From Sebastes aleutianus (lineage: Eukaryota; Chordata; Actinopteri; Perciformes; Sebastidae): a stretch of DNA of 64,000 bases. Every line of letters begins with the position of its first letter. Position 1 is the first letter of the stretch. The notes beneath the pieces were generated by a model. The model saw only the letters and a list, made by a program, of their open reading frames with translations, searched no databases and was not told where the DNA came from. The stretch is from assembly GCA_916700875.1 (NCBI GenBank), contig CAKAKS010000039.1:27560315-27624314 (forward strand), written 5' to 3'. The position numbers and the translations under genes were made by a program. Positions 13,040 to 25,800 of this stretch are shown one piece after another.

Positions 13040-13040
13040 T
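12974..13040. repeat. (ATT)n-(AAT)n inverted microsatellite
   Basis: A short ATT run is followed, after a few AT bases, by a long AAT run, so the two halves are complementary and could fold back. It sits in the 5' noncoding intron of copy A just before the first coding exon. Copies B-D lack it, and their corresponding introns are shorter there. Confidence 0.8.
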
Positions 13041-13168
13041 ATTTAGTTTTGTTTAAATGTTTCGATGAGTAACTGCAGACATTCAATTCATGAGAGAAAA
13101 TGAGAAATATTTTGTATATGCATTAAACACTTGTAAAGATAAGTTAAACATTTAATCATTGTCCTTAC

Positions 13169-13202
13169 CTGACCACCTCTCTGTCAACTGTATTCACTGA
13201 TT
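13169..13202 (-). other. 5' noncoding exon 2 of MYH copy A
   Basis: A 34-nt exon bounded by an AACAG acceptor and a GTAAGG donor. The same 34-nt exon with the same splice sites recurs at 31215-31248 (B), 45095-45128 (C) and 61961-61994 (D). It splices to the exon starting at 12767, fifteen bases before the ATG. Confidence 0.7.
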
Positions 13203-13338
13203 CTGTTCAAAACAGGTTTTGTTGTTAGAGTAAGTTTAAAAACAAGATTCACTCAACAAATGATTCTATTAACATAACTTTTTACTTAAATGAAGAACGC
13301 TTTCAAATGGTCTGAAGCTTAAGAGAACATAGTCTTAC

Positions 13339-13402
13339 CACAAGCAGAAACTCACAGATCTTCCGTGTCACACATGGTTGTGTTTCAAGTGGCCCTTTAT
13401 AT
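13339..13402 (-). promoter_or_regulatory. core promoter and noncoding exon 1 of MYH copy A
   Basis: An ATATAAA box lies at 13396-13402 on the coding strand. Transcription would then start near 13370, giving a short exon 1 that ends at 13339 before a GTAAG donor. An E-box CATCTG lies about 95 bp upstream at 13497-13502, inside a block (TGATGTTTCAGGTTTCAG) kept in all copies. The start site itself is inferred from TATA spacing. Confidence 0.65.
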
Positions 13403-14599
13403 TGAACTGTTTTTATGACACGCTAAAAGTTAAATATGGTCTACATACCAAATGTGGTAAGGCTGCCAAGCAGGCATAAAAAGTATGTATGTGTATCATC
13501 TGATGTTTCAGGTTTCAGTTTTTATGGTCAGGTCAGGATTTTTGCTTAATCATTACTTCAATTAAATGTTATTTTAGGCCCTTGAACACCCTCTGCACCC
13601 TCTGTCTCTATACTGATTTAAAAATACATCAGTGTTCTAATTTCTTTAACTTTGTTTAATTTAATTTATTAAATCATAATAAATACATTATATTTATACA
13701 AATCATAATACATAAATACATACACGCTATGTGTCTTTCAGAGCATGTAGCAGGCTCAGTTCTAAAGCTAGAGTAGAGATACTGGTATCATATGAAACTA
13801 GACAAACTCAGGCATCCAGACTAGGCTAAATACCGCTCCAAAGTTACACTAAAGTTTGGCGAGGAAACACTGGCATGGCCATTTTCAAAGGGGACCCTTG
13901 ACCTTTCACCTCAAGATATGTGAATGAAAATGGGTTCTATGGGTACCCACAAATCTCCCCTTTACTTTCCCCTTTGGGCAAAAAACATGACATTTTTTGC
14001 ATGTAGTACAAATGTGTTATTTCCGCCTATTCTAAAATGGTATATTTGAATATATCTGCATACTGGGGTCCCTTAACATTGGAATTGCATAAATTGGGTT
14101 TGACTGGAAAGCTCTTGTGGGTCCAATGAGCCCAATTGTATTCATGTGTGATAATATTAGTCCCCATAGTAGCCATTTCATATAGTGAGACCATTTTTGG
14201 AAACTTGACATCACTGTATTAAATTACCTTTTATGACCCTTAGGACAATCACAGCCTCATGACACTTTGCAACCACAAACTAAAGACCTAGGGCAGTCTA
14301 TCTAGGCATGCACTGTATGGCTTGCCTAGATATATTGATAATAAAGGGGTCAGAGTAAGTTAGAGCAGTTTCCAGAACAGAAGTGCTCACCATACAATTG
14401 CCTAAAAATGTAGTTTTCTAAATCTCCAAATGTCAAAAGGTTTTGATACCAAATCAAAGCCTCTGGAATGTCTTTGCTCTCCTCTCGATTGCCTGTGCTC
14501 GGGACCTATTTATATTTGCACATTGTTGGCACGCTTACTAGCTTTCCATACCACAGACCTCAAATGTTATAGATGGTTACATCAAGTATATATTTTTGG
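13403..14599. other. A/B spacer, part upstream of copy A
   Basis: No gene seen. The first ~200 bp align with the proximal upstream regions of the other copies. The rest is diverged and holds a repeat at 13975-14420 and, at 14455-14599, a block shared with every other spacer. Confidence 0.6.
13975..14420. repeat. unclassified interspersed repeat in the A/B spacer
   Basis: Diverged second copy of the repeat in the large MYH intron, same orientation, with several long matching blocks in order. It is absent from the B/C, C/D and D/E spacers. Confidence 0.55.
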
Positions 14600-15393
14600 C
14601 ATGGGCGTTGCATTGAAAATGTGGGCTAGACAATCTAACCGGGGGTCTGGGGGTCCACCCCCTGAAAACTTTTACAGAGTAGATGTCATTTCTTGTATTC
14701 TGGTGCCTTTTAACAGGTGGTTTGCTGCTTTTATCCTTTTATGCTATACTAGCATGAAAAAAATGATGGATACATTTTGTAATTTCATCCAGAGTGAATA
14801 TTAACAATAAATATAAAATGAATAAAATAATAAAATATAACACTGAGCTTTCACTCTGTTGCCTGGTAATTAGTCCAGTCCTCAAAATATTATACAATTA
14901 GCTTTGGCTATACAATTGGAACATAAGCCTTTAGGCTACAGCTGCAGCTTTGTGTTTCAAATAGTAAAATAAAACCTATAGATCTACAGCTGTGTGGCTT
15001 ATCTAGATTTCCATTTATACATTTTCAAATATGTAATAATATTTATACTAGGTTATGGCTTGGCTGAATACTTGGTTATTATTTACTGAGAGATGTACAT
15101 CCATATTGCCCAGCATGCCCAGCTGACGAACATTTAAATTCAATATTTAATCAATAGTCAATGTCAATCCATTGCTGTCCATCTTGGACAGGTCCCCACA
15201 GAGGCTGCTGCTGGACAGTGCGAGCTTCATTTTGTGCATGCACATATGAACGCATGTTTACGCGTGACGCAGGTATCTTTAATGAAGGGGTGATGTTTTT
15301 GAAACGTTTTTATTCATGAAAATGAATCACAGTGGGCCTATAGACTATGAAGCCTGCTAGGCTATTTCTTGCACCTTTTTAGTAACATTTATA

Positions 15394-17520
15394 GGCAAGG
15401 CAAGGCAGCTTTATTTGTATAGCACATTTCAGCAACAGGGCAATTTAAAGTGCTTTACATAAACATTCAAGAACGTTGCGACAAAGTGCAAAAGAACATT
15501 AAGACATAATTAAAACAGTTATAAAAACATAAAAACATTAAAGATTCGAAAATAAAAACAAGCTGAAAATAAAAGCTAGGATAGAAGCTAAAATAGAATA
15601 TAACGAACAAGAGTAAAAGCTCTAGTGCAGTATGAGATCATTATCTGGTTTAATAAAAGGCAGCAGCAAACAGGAAAGTTTTAAGCTTTGATTTAAAAGA
15701 ACTCAGAGTTGGAGCGGTCCTGCAGTTTTCTGGGAGCTTGTTCCAAATATTTGCTGCATAAAAACTGAACGCTGCTTCTGCATGTTTAGCTCTGACTCTG
15801 GGGACACTAAGCAGACCTGATCCAGATGACCTGAGAGGTCTGGATGGTTCATAACATAGCAGAAGATCAAAAATGTATTTTGGCCCTAAACCATTTAGTG
15901 CTTTGTTAACCAGCAGCAGTATTTTTAAATCAATTATCTGAGAGACAGGGAGCCAGTGTAGAGACCTCAGAACTGGACTGATATGATCCACTTTCTTGGT
16001 CTTAGTGAGGACTCTAGCAGCAGCGTTCTGAATCAGCTGCAGCTGTCTGATTGATTTTTTAGGAAGACCAGTAAAGATGCCATTACAGTAGTCAAGTCGG
16101 CTGAAGATAAATGCATGGACTAGTTTTTCCAAATCCTGCTGAATCAGTCCTCTAATTCTTGCTATATTCTTCAGGTGATAGAAGGCTGTCTTTGTAATTG
16201 TCTCAATATGGCTGTTAAAGCTCAGGTCAGAGTCTATGACTACACCAACATTTCTGGCTTGGTCCAAGCTTTTTAACATTACAGATTGAAGGTGAGCACT
16301 AACCTTTATCTTTCCTTTTTGGCTCCAAAAACGACGACCTCAGTTCTTTGTTCAGCTGAAGAAAATTCTGGCACATCCAGTTATCGACTTGTTCAATGCA
16401 CTCACTCAGTGCTTGTATCGGACTGTAGTCTCCTGGTGATAGAGTTATGTAAATTTGTATGTCGTCTGCATAGTTATGGTAATTTATTTTGTTGTTATCA
16501 AAAATCTTTCCCAGTGGGAGCATGTAGATGTTAAACAAAAGAGGCCCCAAGATGGAGCCTTGGGGAACTCCGCATGTGATTTTTTTTTCAGCTCAGATTT
16601 GCAATTACCTATAGACACAAAGAAGTCCCTGTCTTTTAGGTAGGATTTAAACCAGATGAGTGCTATGCCAGAAATACCCACCCAGTTTTCCAGTCGGTCT
16701 AGTAATATATTATGGTCAACCGTGTCGAATGCTGAGATCCAGTAAAACTAAAAATAAAATTCTACCACTGTCTGTGTTCAATCGGATGTCATTGAAGACC
16801 TTAACAAGAGCAGTCTCAGTGCTGTGGTGCGGTCCAAAACCTGACTGGAACACATCAAAAGAGTTGATTGGTGCCAGAAAGCTATTTAATTGTTGAAAAA
16901 CTGTTTTTTCAATTATTTTAGACAAGAATGGAAGATTTTATATTGGTCTGTAATTATTTACTATTGATGAGTCCAGATTGTTCTGTTTGAGGAGTGGTTT
17001 GATGACGGCAGTTTTCAGTGCCTGTGGGAAGACTCCTGAAACAAGAGATGCATTAACAATCTGTAAAAGCTCTGAGATCATACAATCTGATACTCTTTTG
17101 AAAAGGCCTGTTGGCAGAATGTCAAGGCAGCAGGAGGAGGATTTTTGATGTTGTATGATTTCCTCCAGGTATGTCTGATTTATTGGATAAAATTGTCATG
17201 TTATTTGCACCAGGTTTAAGTGGACGCTGGGGCAACAAACATCCTGTACCTGATAAGGAGGAAGTGACTGCTTGTCTGATTTTGTGAATCTTTTCTGTGA
17301 AAAAGGAGGCAAATTCATTGCATGCCCTGGTGGATAAAAGTTCAGAGGCTACTGACACAGGATGGTGTGTTAGCCTGTCGATAGTGGCAAACAGGGCACG
17401 TGCATTATTGTTGTTTTTGGTGATGATGTCAGAGAAGAAGGACCGCTTGCATTTCTCAGTTCTGAATTATAAATACAAAGTCTCTCTTTATAGATGTCAT
17501 AACTTGACTTGAACATGTTT
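15394..17520 (-). mobile_element. decayed L2-type LINE fragment, 5'-truncated
   Basis: Non-LTR retrotransposon on the minus strand, nested in the hAT-like element. Its 3' end has the fish LINE tail 'ggcagctttatttgtatagcac'. It is 5'-truncated: I see no endonuclease part, only the linker, the reverse transcriptase and the C-terminal domain. The right boundary is approximate. Confidence 0.75.
15650..17358 (-). pseudogene. LINE ORF2 remnant (reverse transcriptase, L2-like)
   Basis: Broken reverse transcriptase frame. In order from the 5' side: a linker with CNEFASFFTEKIHKIRQA near 17122-17358; an RT piece at 16716-16925; an RT piece with catalytic YADD at about 16461-16472 inside 16299-16550; and a C-terminal piece of about 209 codons at 15650-16279 with SRLDYCN, NAAARVLT and LHWLPV. 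The pieces lie in different frames with losses between them, so no active enzyme is encoded. The motifs fit the L2/CR1-like group of fish LINEs; the exact clade is inferred. Confidence 0.75.
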
Positions 17521-19131
17521 TCCACCAATGGGGTTCAGCTTTTCGACACTCTCGTTTTTAATTTCTTACTAACATGGCATTTCTCCATAGAGATTTTTTC
17601 TTACCAGAGACAGTCTTCACCGTGGTGGGTGCAATGGTATCAATAACATTTGTAATTTTAGAATTGAAGAATTTATAGAATAATCATGAACTTTTCAGAA
17701 CTTGAACTTAACCACTGCATTTGCAGGAATATTTCTATCCATTTCTTAAAATGTAATTCATCAAGTTTCACTCTCTTGCCTTGTCCTTTCCTCATGCAAA
17801 CACATAGCGGATGTATTCATACACAACAAAACGAAAGGTTAAATGCTAATTTAACAAGCCAGAATTAAATCCCCTTTCAGTAGACTGCCATGGATAGCAC
17901 CACTTGGCCGGGCATCCCTATACACAGATATTTATAAACATCAATATTTTATAGAAAATAATCACAAAATGCAATAGCAGAGCGTGCTGTCAACATAAAT
18001 ATAAATAGGCTACAGTATAGCTTTGATGATGGACTTCTGTCTTCTTTTTCTGCTTTCCTGTGGAGGGTCATCTGCGACGTGTCGCCCCTCTTTTACCTAC
18101 ATCTCTGTAAATCTCCGAGCAGGGAAGGAGGCAAGCCCTGGTCCATTTACTGAGAGGAACAGCAAACTGTTCAGCGTGGAGACGTTCATCATGTAGCCTA
18201 GACGCGGTGTCATCTCTATTGTCACACAAGTGTGAGCGCTGACAGTGAAAGTCCATTTCTGAGTTGATGTGATAATTGTTGTTTGCACTGGAGATGATTC
18301 AGTCTCATTGCTGATATTATGTACTGCTTTTCAGGATGTGAACATTGTATTGATAAATTGCAGCACCTTCGTTCTCACCCCCCTTCCCTGTACCGTCACA
18401 TGCGTTTGCTCGTTCGGATGCTCTCCACGTTGTTGTTTTTACGCAGCGCAAGAACACATTGTAATGGTTGGGAAAACCCTGAGTTTAGAAAAAGGGAACA
18501 TCAACATACTGTATGTCGAAGCAGCCACAGCAACTATGACAACATGGAGCAAGTCCATGAGAACTGCAGGAGAGGAAGAGGCAGGGAGGCAGTGTATGGA
18601 TGACCCATAACTAGGTTATTATAGTTTATAATAATTGCAGGACAGTGAGGATACATTCCAATACAGTTAACCAATAGGCCTACATAGAAAAAACAGGGGC
18701 AGCGCCCCCACTTCCCGCACCGATGCTATAGACTGTTCTCACGTTGCAGTGCTTTACTTAGATATATTTTTAAAATATATTTTGCTTTTTATTTCATATG
18801 GTCCATTGGTGAAGTAGCATTAATCACTGTGAGGGAGGGCTACATGTTTCCCCACCAGGGATAAAAATAATTCAGCATAGGCAGGGATATAAAGATCAGA
18901 GGGGGGGGAAGGAATCCCCCCATCCCCCCAGCAAATGGCACCCTGGTTGTATTTCACATTGCACAAAGTCACAGAGCACACAGTTTCGCCTGGCTCTGGC
19001 GACATGCTTCTGTGTATGTGTGTGCGTGCTATGTGAGATTCTGCATGGGTGCAAGGTATCAGTGAAAACATGGTATAGCATTTAATTGATTTGGGCATTG
19101 TCTCAGTAAGCAGGCGGAATGTATTTGATAA
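17521..19131. other. interior of the hAT-like element, no gene recognised
   Basis: Several short open frames occur on both strands (for example 18269-18610 plus strand, 113 codons) without recognisable domains. G-rich and C-rich runs occur near 18700 and 18900. It could hold remnants of the transposon body, but no transposase motif was seen. Confidence 0.4.
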
Positions 19132-19453
19132 GGGCAGCTGTGGCTCAGAGGGTAGAGCAGGTTGTCCACCAATCGGAAGGTCGGTGGTTCGATCCCCTCC
19201 GGGTCACATGTCGTTGTCCTTGAGCATGACACTTAACCCCAAATTGCTCCCGAAGACATAGCCATCGGTGTGTGAATGAGTATTTAGATTATTTATTCCT
19301 GATGGGCAAAGTTGGCACCTTAGTAGCCTCTGCCATCAGTGTATGACTGTGTGTGTGAATGGGTGAATACTGACATGTAGTGTAAAAGCGCTTTGAGTGG
19401 TCGGAAGACTAGAAAACCGCTATATAAATGCAAGTCCATTTACCATTTACCAT
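19132..19453 (+). mobile_element. tRNA-derived SINE
   Basis: The head is tRNA-like: an A box in 'tggctcagagggtagagc' at 19141 and a B box 'ggttcgatccc' at 19186-19196. The body and the tail ('aagcgctttgagtggtcggaagac' and 'gctatataaatgcaagtcc' blocks) are followed by short TTTACCAT repeats at the 3' end, as in fish SINEs moved by a LINE partner. It is nested in the hAT-like element. Confidence 0.85.
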
Positions 19454-19585
19454 AATGAAGCACTAACACAGTGCTCTGAAGAGCGCAGAGTGGACAGACG
19501 ATGCATTGATTTGTGACATGGTAAAGGTTGGGGGGTCTAAACTAATGATTTTAAAAAGTGGGTGGGACTTGTCTTGACACCCATG

Positions 19586-19792
19586 ATTTTTGGTCATTGT
19601 TGACTTTAAAACAGCCTGTACCTCAAAAAAAAGTATGCAGCATTACTTATGTTATAGCCAGCCATTCCAATAAAGATTGTAGAATTTTGTTTAGCTGTGT
19701 CACAAATGATCTAAATCTCACATTTGCTCTCTCTTGGAGGAGACAATTAGATCAAAATAACACAAACGATGCAATTTAAGATGAGAAACTAT
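19586..19792. other. distal part of the ancestral A/B spacer
   Basis: From 19594 the sequence aligns with the parts of the B/C, C/D and D/E spacers that directly precede the next gene's 3' end (blocks 'aaaaaaaagtatgcagcatt', 'ttatagccagccattccaat'). No gene is seen. Confidence 0.6.
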
Positions 19793-19798
19793 TTTATT
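19793..19798 (-). promoter_or_regulatory. poly(A) signal of MYH copy B
   Basis: AATAAA on the coding strand, 57 nt downstream of the copy B stop codon. Confidence 0.7.
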
Positions 19799-19854
19799 GT
19801 GGTATATTTCACATCATATTGTATGATTAGAAACCGCCCATCAGATGCAGTGCT

Positions 19855-22800
19855 TTACTCAGCTGCCTCTTTTCCCTGTAAAAAAATAAAACAGATAATA
19901 TATACAGTGCATAGAGTATGTGCCTATATTCTAATCATACTCATAAAGGTTTTGTCAGTCATTCATTTTATTAAGCTTAAGGCTATAATGGTCATTTTTT
20001 GCTGTCATAACTAAATAATTATGTGACATAAATTAGAGTAGGGGGAGTTAAATTTGATTTAATCTTCATTTAGCTAAATTGTGTATATATTTACCTTGCC
20101 AGAGTCACGGCTCTTGGCTCTCAGCTTGTTGACCTGTGACTCTGCAATGTCAGCACGCTCCTCGGCCTCCTCCAGCTCATGCTGGACCTTCCTGCACTTG
20201 GACAGATGAACGTTGGCCTGCTCCTCCTGAAAAAACACAGAGATTGACATTTGTTAATGTCCTAAAAGACAAAATGTCTGCTTTGTGTGAAATAAATCTG
20301 CCACATTATCAAGTTTTCAGTGATGAAAAGAAATAAGTTTTCCTTACCGCCTCCTCAGACTGCCTCTTGTAGGCCTTCACCTTGAGCTGCAACTTGTCAA
20401 CCAGATCCTGCAGCCTGGTAACGTTTTTCTTGTCCTCTTCAGTCTGTGGAAGTTTATTTTAAAGTAAAATATAAAGTACATCTTGACATCTTTTTAGTAA
20501 TAAGTTAAATCAACATAAGTTGATTTGTATGTTAACTTTAAAAGTGACTGTACCTGATAGGTGAGCTCCTTCACCCTCCTCTCATATTTGCGGACACCCT
20601 TGACAGCATCAGCTCCACGTCTCTGCTCAGCTTCAACCTCTGCCTCCAGCTCACGCACCTTTGAAAAAACAGAATATTCATAGAATATTTAGAATCCATA
20701 TATTTTCCTACATTTGTTTGACTGCGCAAATCTTAACATAACTTTCTTACCCTAGACTCAAGTTTTTGGAGCTGCTTCTTGCCACCCTTCATGGCCAGGT
20801 TCTCAGCCTCATCCAGGCGGTGCTGTAGGTCCTTAACAGCGACCTCCAGGTTCTTCTTCATCCTCTCCAGGTGAGCGCTAGTATCCTGCTCCTTCTTCAG
20901 CTCCTCAGCCATCATAGCAGCCTAAAGGAGACAGCATAAAATACTAATGAGAAATATCTTGAAAAAACACATTGGAGTAGAAGTAAGACCAAATTTAATT
21001 TAAACCTACATCAGTGATGGCCTTCTTGGCCTTCTCCTCTGCATTTCTTGCTTCCTGAACAGTGTCATCCACTTCACCCTGGACCTGGACCAGGTCAGAC
21101 TCAAGCTTCTTCTTGGTGTTCAGAAGGCTTGTGTTCTAAAAGTTGAAAAAGATTTAGTCATTTAATTTATCATGTGCCTCACGTTATTTAGAATCTCATT
21201 TGATTTTTTAATTATTGAAGAAATGATTGGGTTTGTTCACCTGAGAGTGCAGAAGTCCAACACGCTCACTGGCGTCCACAAGCTCCTGCTCAGCGATCTT
21301 GCGGCTTCTCTCTGTCTGTTCCAGAGCAGTTCTAAGTTCCTCAATTTCACCCAACATGAGACCGTTCCTGCGATCCACCATAGCAGCTTGTTCCTTGAAG
21401 TCTTCCTGGGCTCTGACAGCATCATCAAGATGCAGTTGTGCATCCTAGTGAAAAAATTCCAGGAAAATATTCACATGAATGCCAAAATGTACCTGCACTG
21501 ACCATAGTCTGTGCAACAACTGTGTGTTTTACAATACCTTCAGCTGTGCTTGCACATTCCTCAGCTGCTTCTGGGACTCAGCTGCCTGGCGATTGGCGTG
21601 GCTCAGCTGAATCTCCATCTCATTCAGGTCTCCCTCCATCTTCTTCTTGATTCTCAGGGCATCGTTCCTGCTCCTGACCTCAGAATCCAGATTGCTCTGC
21701 ATGGCGTCAATCACCCTCTGGCTGTTCCTCTTGATCTGCTCCATCTCCTCATCTTTCTCTGCCAGCTTCCTGTCCACCTCACCCTTAATCTGGTTGAGCT
21801 CCAGTTGGACACGCAGGATCTTAGACTCTTCGTGTTCCAGAGTTCCCTGATGATATCAAAGAATGAAATATTCATATATGCCTTCAAACCTTTTATTGTA
21901 CATTTGTCCATGATTTTTTTTTTTTTCATAAGATCTCCCTAGAATTTTTTTTACCTCAGCCTCTTCAAGAGCTGTCTGGATCTCACACTTCTCCGTCTCC
22001 ACCTGCTTCTTGGTCTTCTCCAGCTCATGGATACTCTTGCCAGTCTCGCCAATTTGTTCAGTCAGATCTGAGATCTCCTCTGCAGAGAGAACAGAGAAAA
22101 ACATGTGTTTGATATTGTTAAGCCTTAAAATGTAAAATAGAAGTACTTAATTCTAACACATACACACATGTAATGAATACAATGCAACTGTTACATAATG
22201 TAAAACTCACGTTGCAAGTTCTTGTTTTCACGCTTCATGGTCTCCAGGTGATCCAGAGTTTCCTCATAAGAGTTCTTCATCTTGAACAGCTCAGTGCTAA
22301 GAGAACGAGCCTCCTTCTGTGCTCCCTCAAGCTCTGCCTGACCCTCCTCGTACTTCTGTTTCCACTCTGCCAACACCTTAATGTCACAATTAATACAGTT
22401 CAGTTGGTTAGCAACATCAAGACAAATAAATATATCTATGTCAGTGTTTGTATGGCCTGGCCACACAAAGTAAACAATGCTACCTTGTCAAAGTTCCTCT
22501 GCTTCTTGTCCAGGTTGGCAGCCAGACCATTGGCCCTCTCCACATCAATCATGAGGTCCTCCACCTCACTCTGGAGCCTCTGTTTGGTTTTCTCAAGAGA
22601 AGCACACTTGGAATTCACTGCCTCAATCTGTTCCTCAGCCTCCTGAAGGCGCTGGGCCAGCTTTTTCCTGTTTGGAAAAGGTAAGATTTGTCTCTCAATG
22701 AAAACTAGGAAGTTACCCGAAGCCTTAGTAACAAGAATCTACAAGGAGAGTTCTTAACATATAATGTTACAGCTGAATCCGTATATAACATACGAATACC

Positions 22801-25800
22801 GAAGTTTTTTAGAAATTATATTTCAAAAGGTGGAGCTTGTATATTTGAGCACTGTTGACGAGTTATGCTAAAATGCTTCACTTCTGAAATGGCCAATTAA
22901 TTGTTTAATGTTACTCACTTGGATTCCTCAAGCTCCTCAGTGCGCTGTATAGCATCAGTTTCATACTTAGATCTCCACTGAGCCACCTCGCTGTTGGCCT
23001 TGGACATTCCACGCTGCAGTTCAGCTTTGGCCTCCTGCTCTTCCTCAAACTGCTCCCTCAGCAGATCACAGTCATGGCGAGCTGATTGCAGTCCATGGGC
23101 AAGAGCATTCTTGGCCTGGTGTAAGAAATATTATTGAATTCACAAAATGTCCTCATCCCAAACAAATAATACCAATACACACTTAGTTGTGGTTTCTTAC
23201 CTTAACCTCCTCTTCAGTCGTTCTCTTCAGCTCCTCAATCTGCTGTGTGAAGGCCTGTTTGCCTCTGGTCAGCTGGGAGACGAGAGCTTCTTTCTCTTCA
23301 ATTTGACGGCCGAACTCACCTAGTGTGGAAGATGTCTCAATACATTAGTTTATGTTTTGTCTCTCAATAACCTACAAAACATTTCATTCAAGGATAACTT
23401 GTAGAGACCATTTTCTGTCAGGAGACGTGCTTTCTGTGCATTTGCGTCATTGATTTGACGGACATTTTCATCATTCTTGGTCTTCAGTTCGCTAAATTGG
23501 TCCTCAAGAGTACGGCACATCTTTTCAAGATTTCCCTAATGAGGAAAAGACAGATGAGAACCGTGATCAGATTTTATTTATAATGTTAATTACCTTATTT
23601 ACAATTCTAATTTGTGTATTAAAATATCATGTAATGCATTGTGTACCTTTGCTTTAGCAACGTTCTCCATGTTGCTGGAGAGGTCATCAATCTCCATCTT
23701 GTATTCACTCTTTTCCTTCTCAAGCTTCTGCTTAACACGCTGGAGGTTGTCAATCTGCTCTCCCAGCTCAGCAACGCTGTCAGCCTGCTTCTTGCGAAGA
23801 GCAGCAGCAGTGGCTTCATGCTGCAGAGTGGATTCCTCAAGGTCACGACGGACCTTCTGGAACTCAGCCTCACGCTTCTTGTTCATCTCAATCTGAGCAG
23901 CAGTGGCACCACCGGCCTCCTCCAGCCTCTCACTGATCTCCTCAAGTTCCCTGGAGAGGTCAGCTCTCTGCTTCTCAACCTTGGCACGAGCAGCGCGCTC
24001 AGCCTCAATCTCCTCCTCCAGTTCCTCAATACGGGCCTGTTGAATGTAGATGTAATGTTTTTCAGTAAATTTTAACTTTTAATACACAAAATAGGAAATG
24101 TATACAGTAATGTTTTGTGTAACACAATATGTCACCTGAAGCTCCTTGATCTTCTTCTGAAGCTGAGCACCCAGTGACTGCTCATCTTCAATCTTGCTAA
24201 GGTGTTGACTGATTTCAAAGTCCTTCCTGTGAGAGTGATAGTTAAAGTATAGAGTTCATGCAGTTGACCACAATTTTAAAAGAATGATTGTTGTACAAAT
24301 TAAAAAACTATATTACTTTTTAATTTTCTCATCAGACTGCTGCTTTTCATTTTCAAGATCCATGACGGATTCCTGGGCCAGTTTCAGATCACCCTCAAGC
24401 TTCCTCTTGGCTCTCTCAAGGTCCATACGCAGCTTCTTCTCTTGCTCCAGAGAACCTTCAAGCTGTACAAATAATATGAGTTTTTAATTATCATATTCAA
24501 GAAGAAACTTGCTTTGCCAATCCAAGTGTCTTTGTAAACTTACATCATCCACTTGCTGCTCAAGCTTGGTCTTGGCCTTGGTCAGAGTGTTGACTTTGTC
24601 TTCCTCAGCCTGCAGGTCATCAAGAGTCTGCTGATGAGCCTCCTGAAGGGCTTTCTTTTCCTTGGTCAGCTTAGCAACGCTCTCATCCTGAGAGGCCATC
24701 TCCTCGGTCAGGTTCTTCACCTAAGTGTGCAAGAAAGTACTTGTCAATAAATGGTAATTACTATAATTGTAGTTGATCTGATGGACAGATTATTATTTGC
24801 GAACCTTGTTCTCAGTGGCATGTTTCTCCTTCTCCACTTTGGCCAAGGTAAGCTCCAGGTCATCAATATCCTTCTTGAGCTCAGAGCATTCATCCTCCAG
24901 CTTTCTCTTCTTGGCAGTGAGCTCAGCATTGATTTCCTCTTCATCCTCCAGTCTCTCAGTTGTCTCTTTGAGTTTGGCCTCCATCTGGATCTTACTCTTG
25001 ATAAGTCCCTCACATCTCTCCTCAGCGTCTGACAGATTCTCTCCTTCCTAGTCCATTTTATGAAAATAGATGTTAGCACATTAACATTGAAAAACGTGAA
25101 AAAGCATAACTGCCTGTTGATGTGTACTTACAGATGCGATTTGCAGCTGCAGATCATTCTTCTCCTGCAGAATGGACACCATCTTCTCCTCCAGATCCTT
25201 CTTCTTTGCCAGGGCAGCAGCCAAGTCAGTTTTCATCTTATCATAGTTCTCCTTCATATTTGACAGCTCCTTCTCAGTTTCAGCACTCTTCAGCAGAGGC
25301 TTGATCTTGTAGTACACCTTCATCCATGGCCAGTGTTTCACATTCATGAATGAGCGGATATTGTACTGGATGGTATATATGGCTTCCCTGCAGAGAAGAA
25401 GTAGCTGTTATGGACAATGTTGCTTGTCATCTTTCATATCATCATTCAGATTGAGCTGTTTTAAACATGCCTCCTCTCTGTCATCTTCACATATTCCTTT
25501 CTCATGACGTAACCACGGCACAAAGCCTGAGTCATGGTGACCAGAGATGACAGTTTTTCATCCCTCATTTCTTCAAGGGTACCCAGCAGACCGGCCTTGA
25601 AGAACACCTGAACAAACAAAAATTAAAAAATGAATGTAGGATGAACTCTGATAGCGAATACTTCACACCCTGTAAAACAAACAAACAAACAAACAAACAA
25701 GGATCATTTTTCGTTTAGTACGCAAGCATATCGGAAGCCTTTTTCACTCATATGTAGATACACTATCATTTTGCAGCTGTCTGCACCGGCTGTCTGCAGC

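Larger units (their letters stand above)
14592..19593. mobile_element. hAT-like DNA transposon with 8-bp target duplication
   Basis: Element 14600-19585 (4,986 bp), flanked by perfect ATTTTTGG repeats at 14592-14599 and 19586-19593. Ends are inverted: CATGGGCGT on the left, CATGGGTGT as the reverse complement of the right. An 8-bp duplication and CATGGGYGT-type ends fit the hAT superfamily. The spacers B/C, C/D and D/E keep the uninterrupted site (ATTGTTGG in context), which confirms an insertion. No transposase frame was recognised; the interior is filled by a LINE fragment and a SINE, so it is non-autonomous or decayed. The insertion orientation is not determined. Confidence 0.75.

Noticed and set aside
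14430..14804. 124-codon plus-strand frame
   Set aside because: It crosses the border of the hAT-like element, has no domain, and similar sequence in the other spacers is not open.
18269..18610. 113-codon plus-strand frame inside the hAT-like element
   Set aside because: No recognisable motif and a composition rich in Cys and Val typical of chance frames; no support as a gene.
19132..19205. Possible tRNA gene
   Set aside because: A and B boxes are present, but the cloverleaf is not closed and the unit continues into a SINE body with a TTTACCAT tail.
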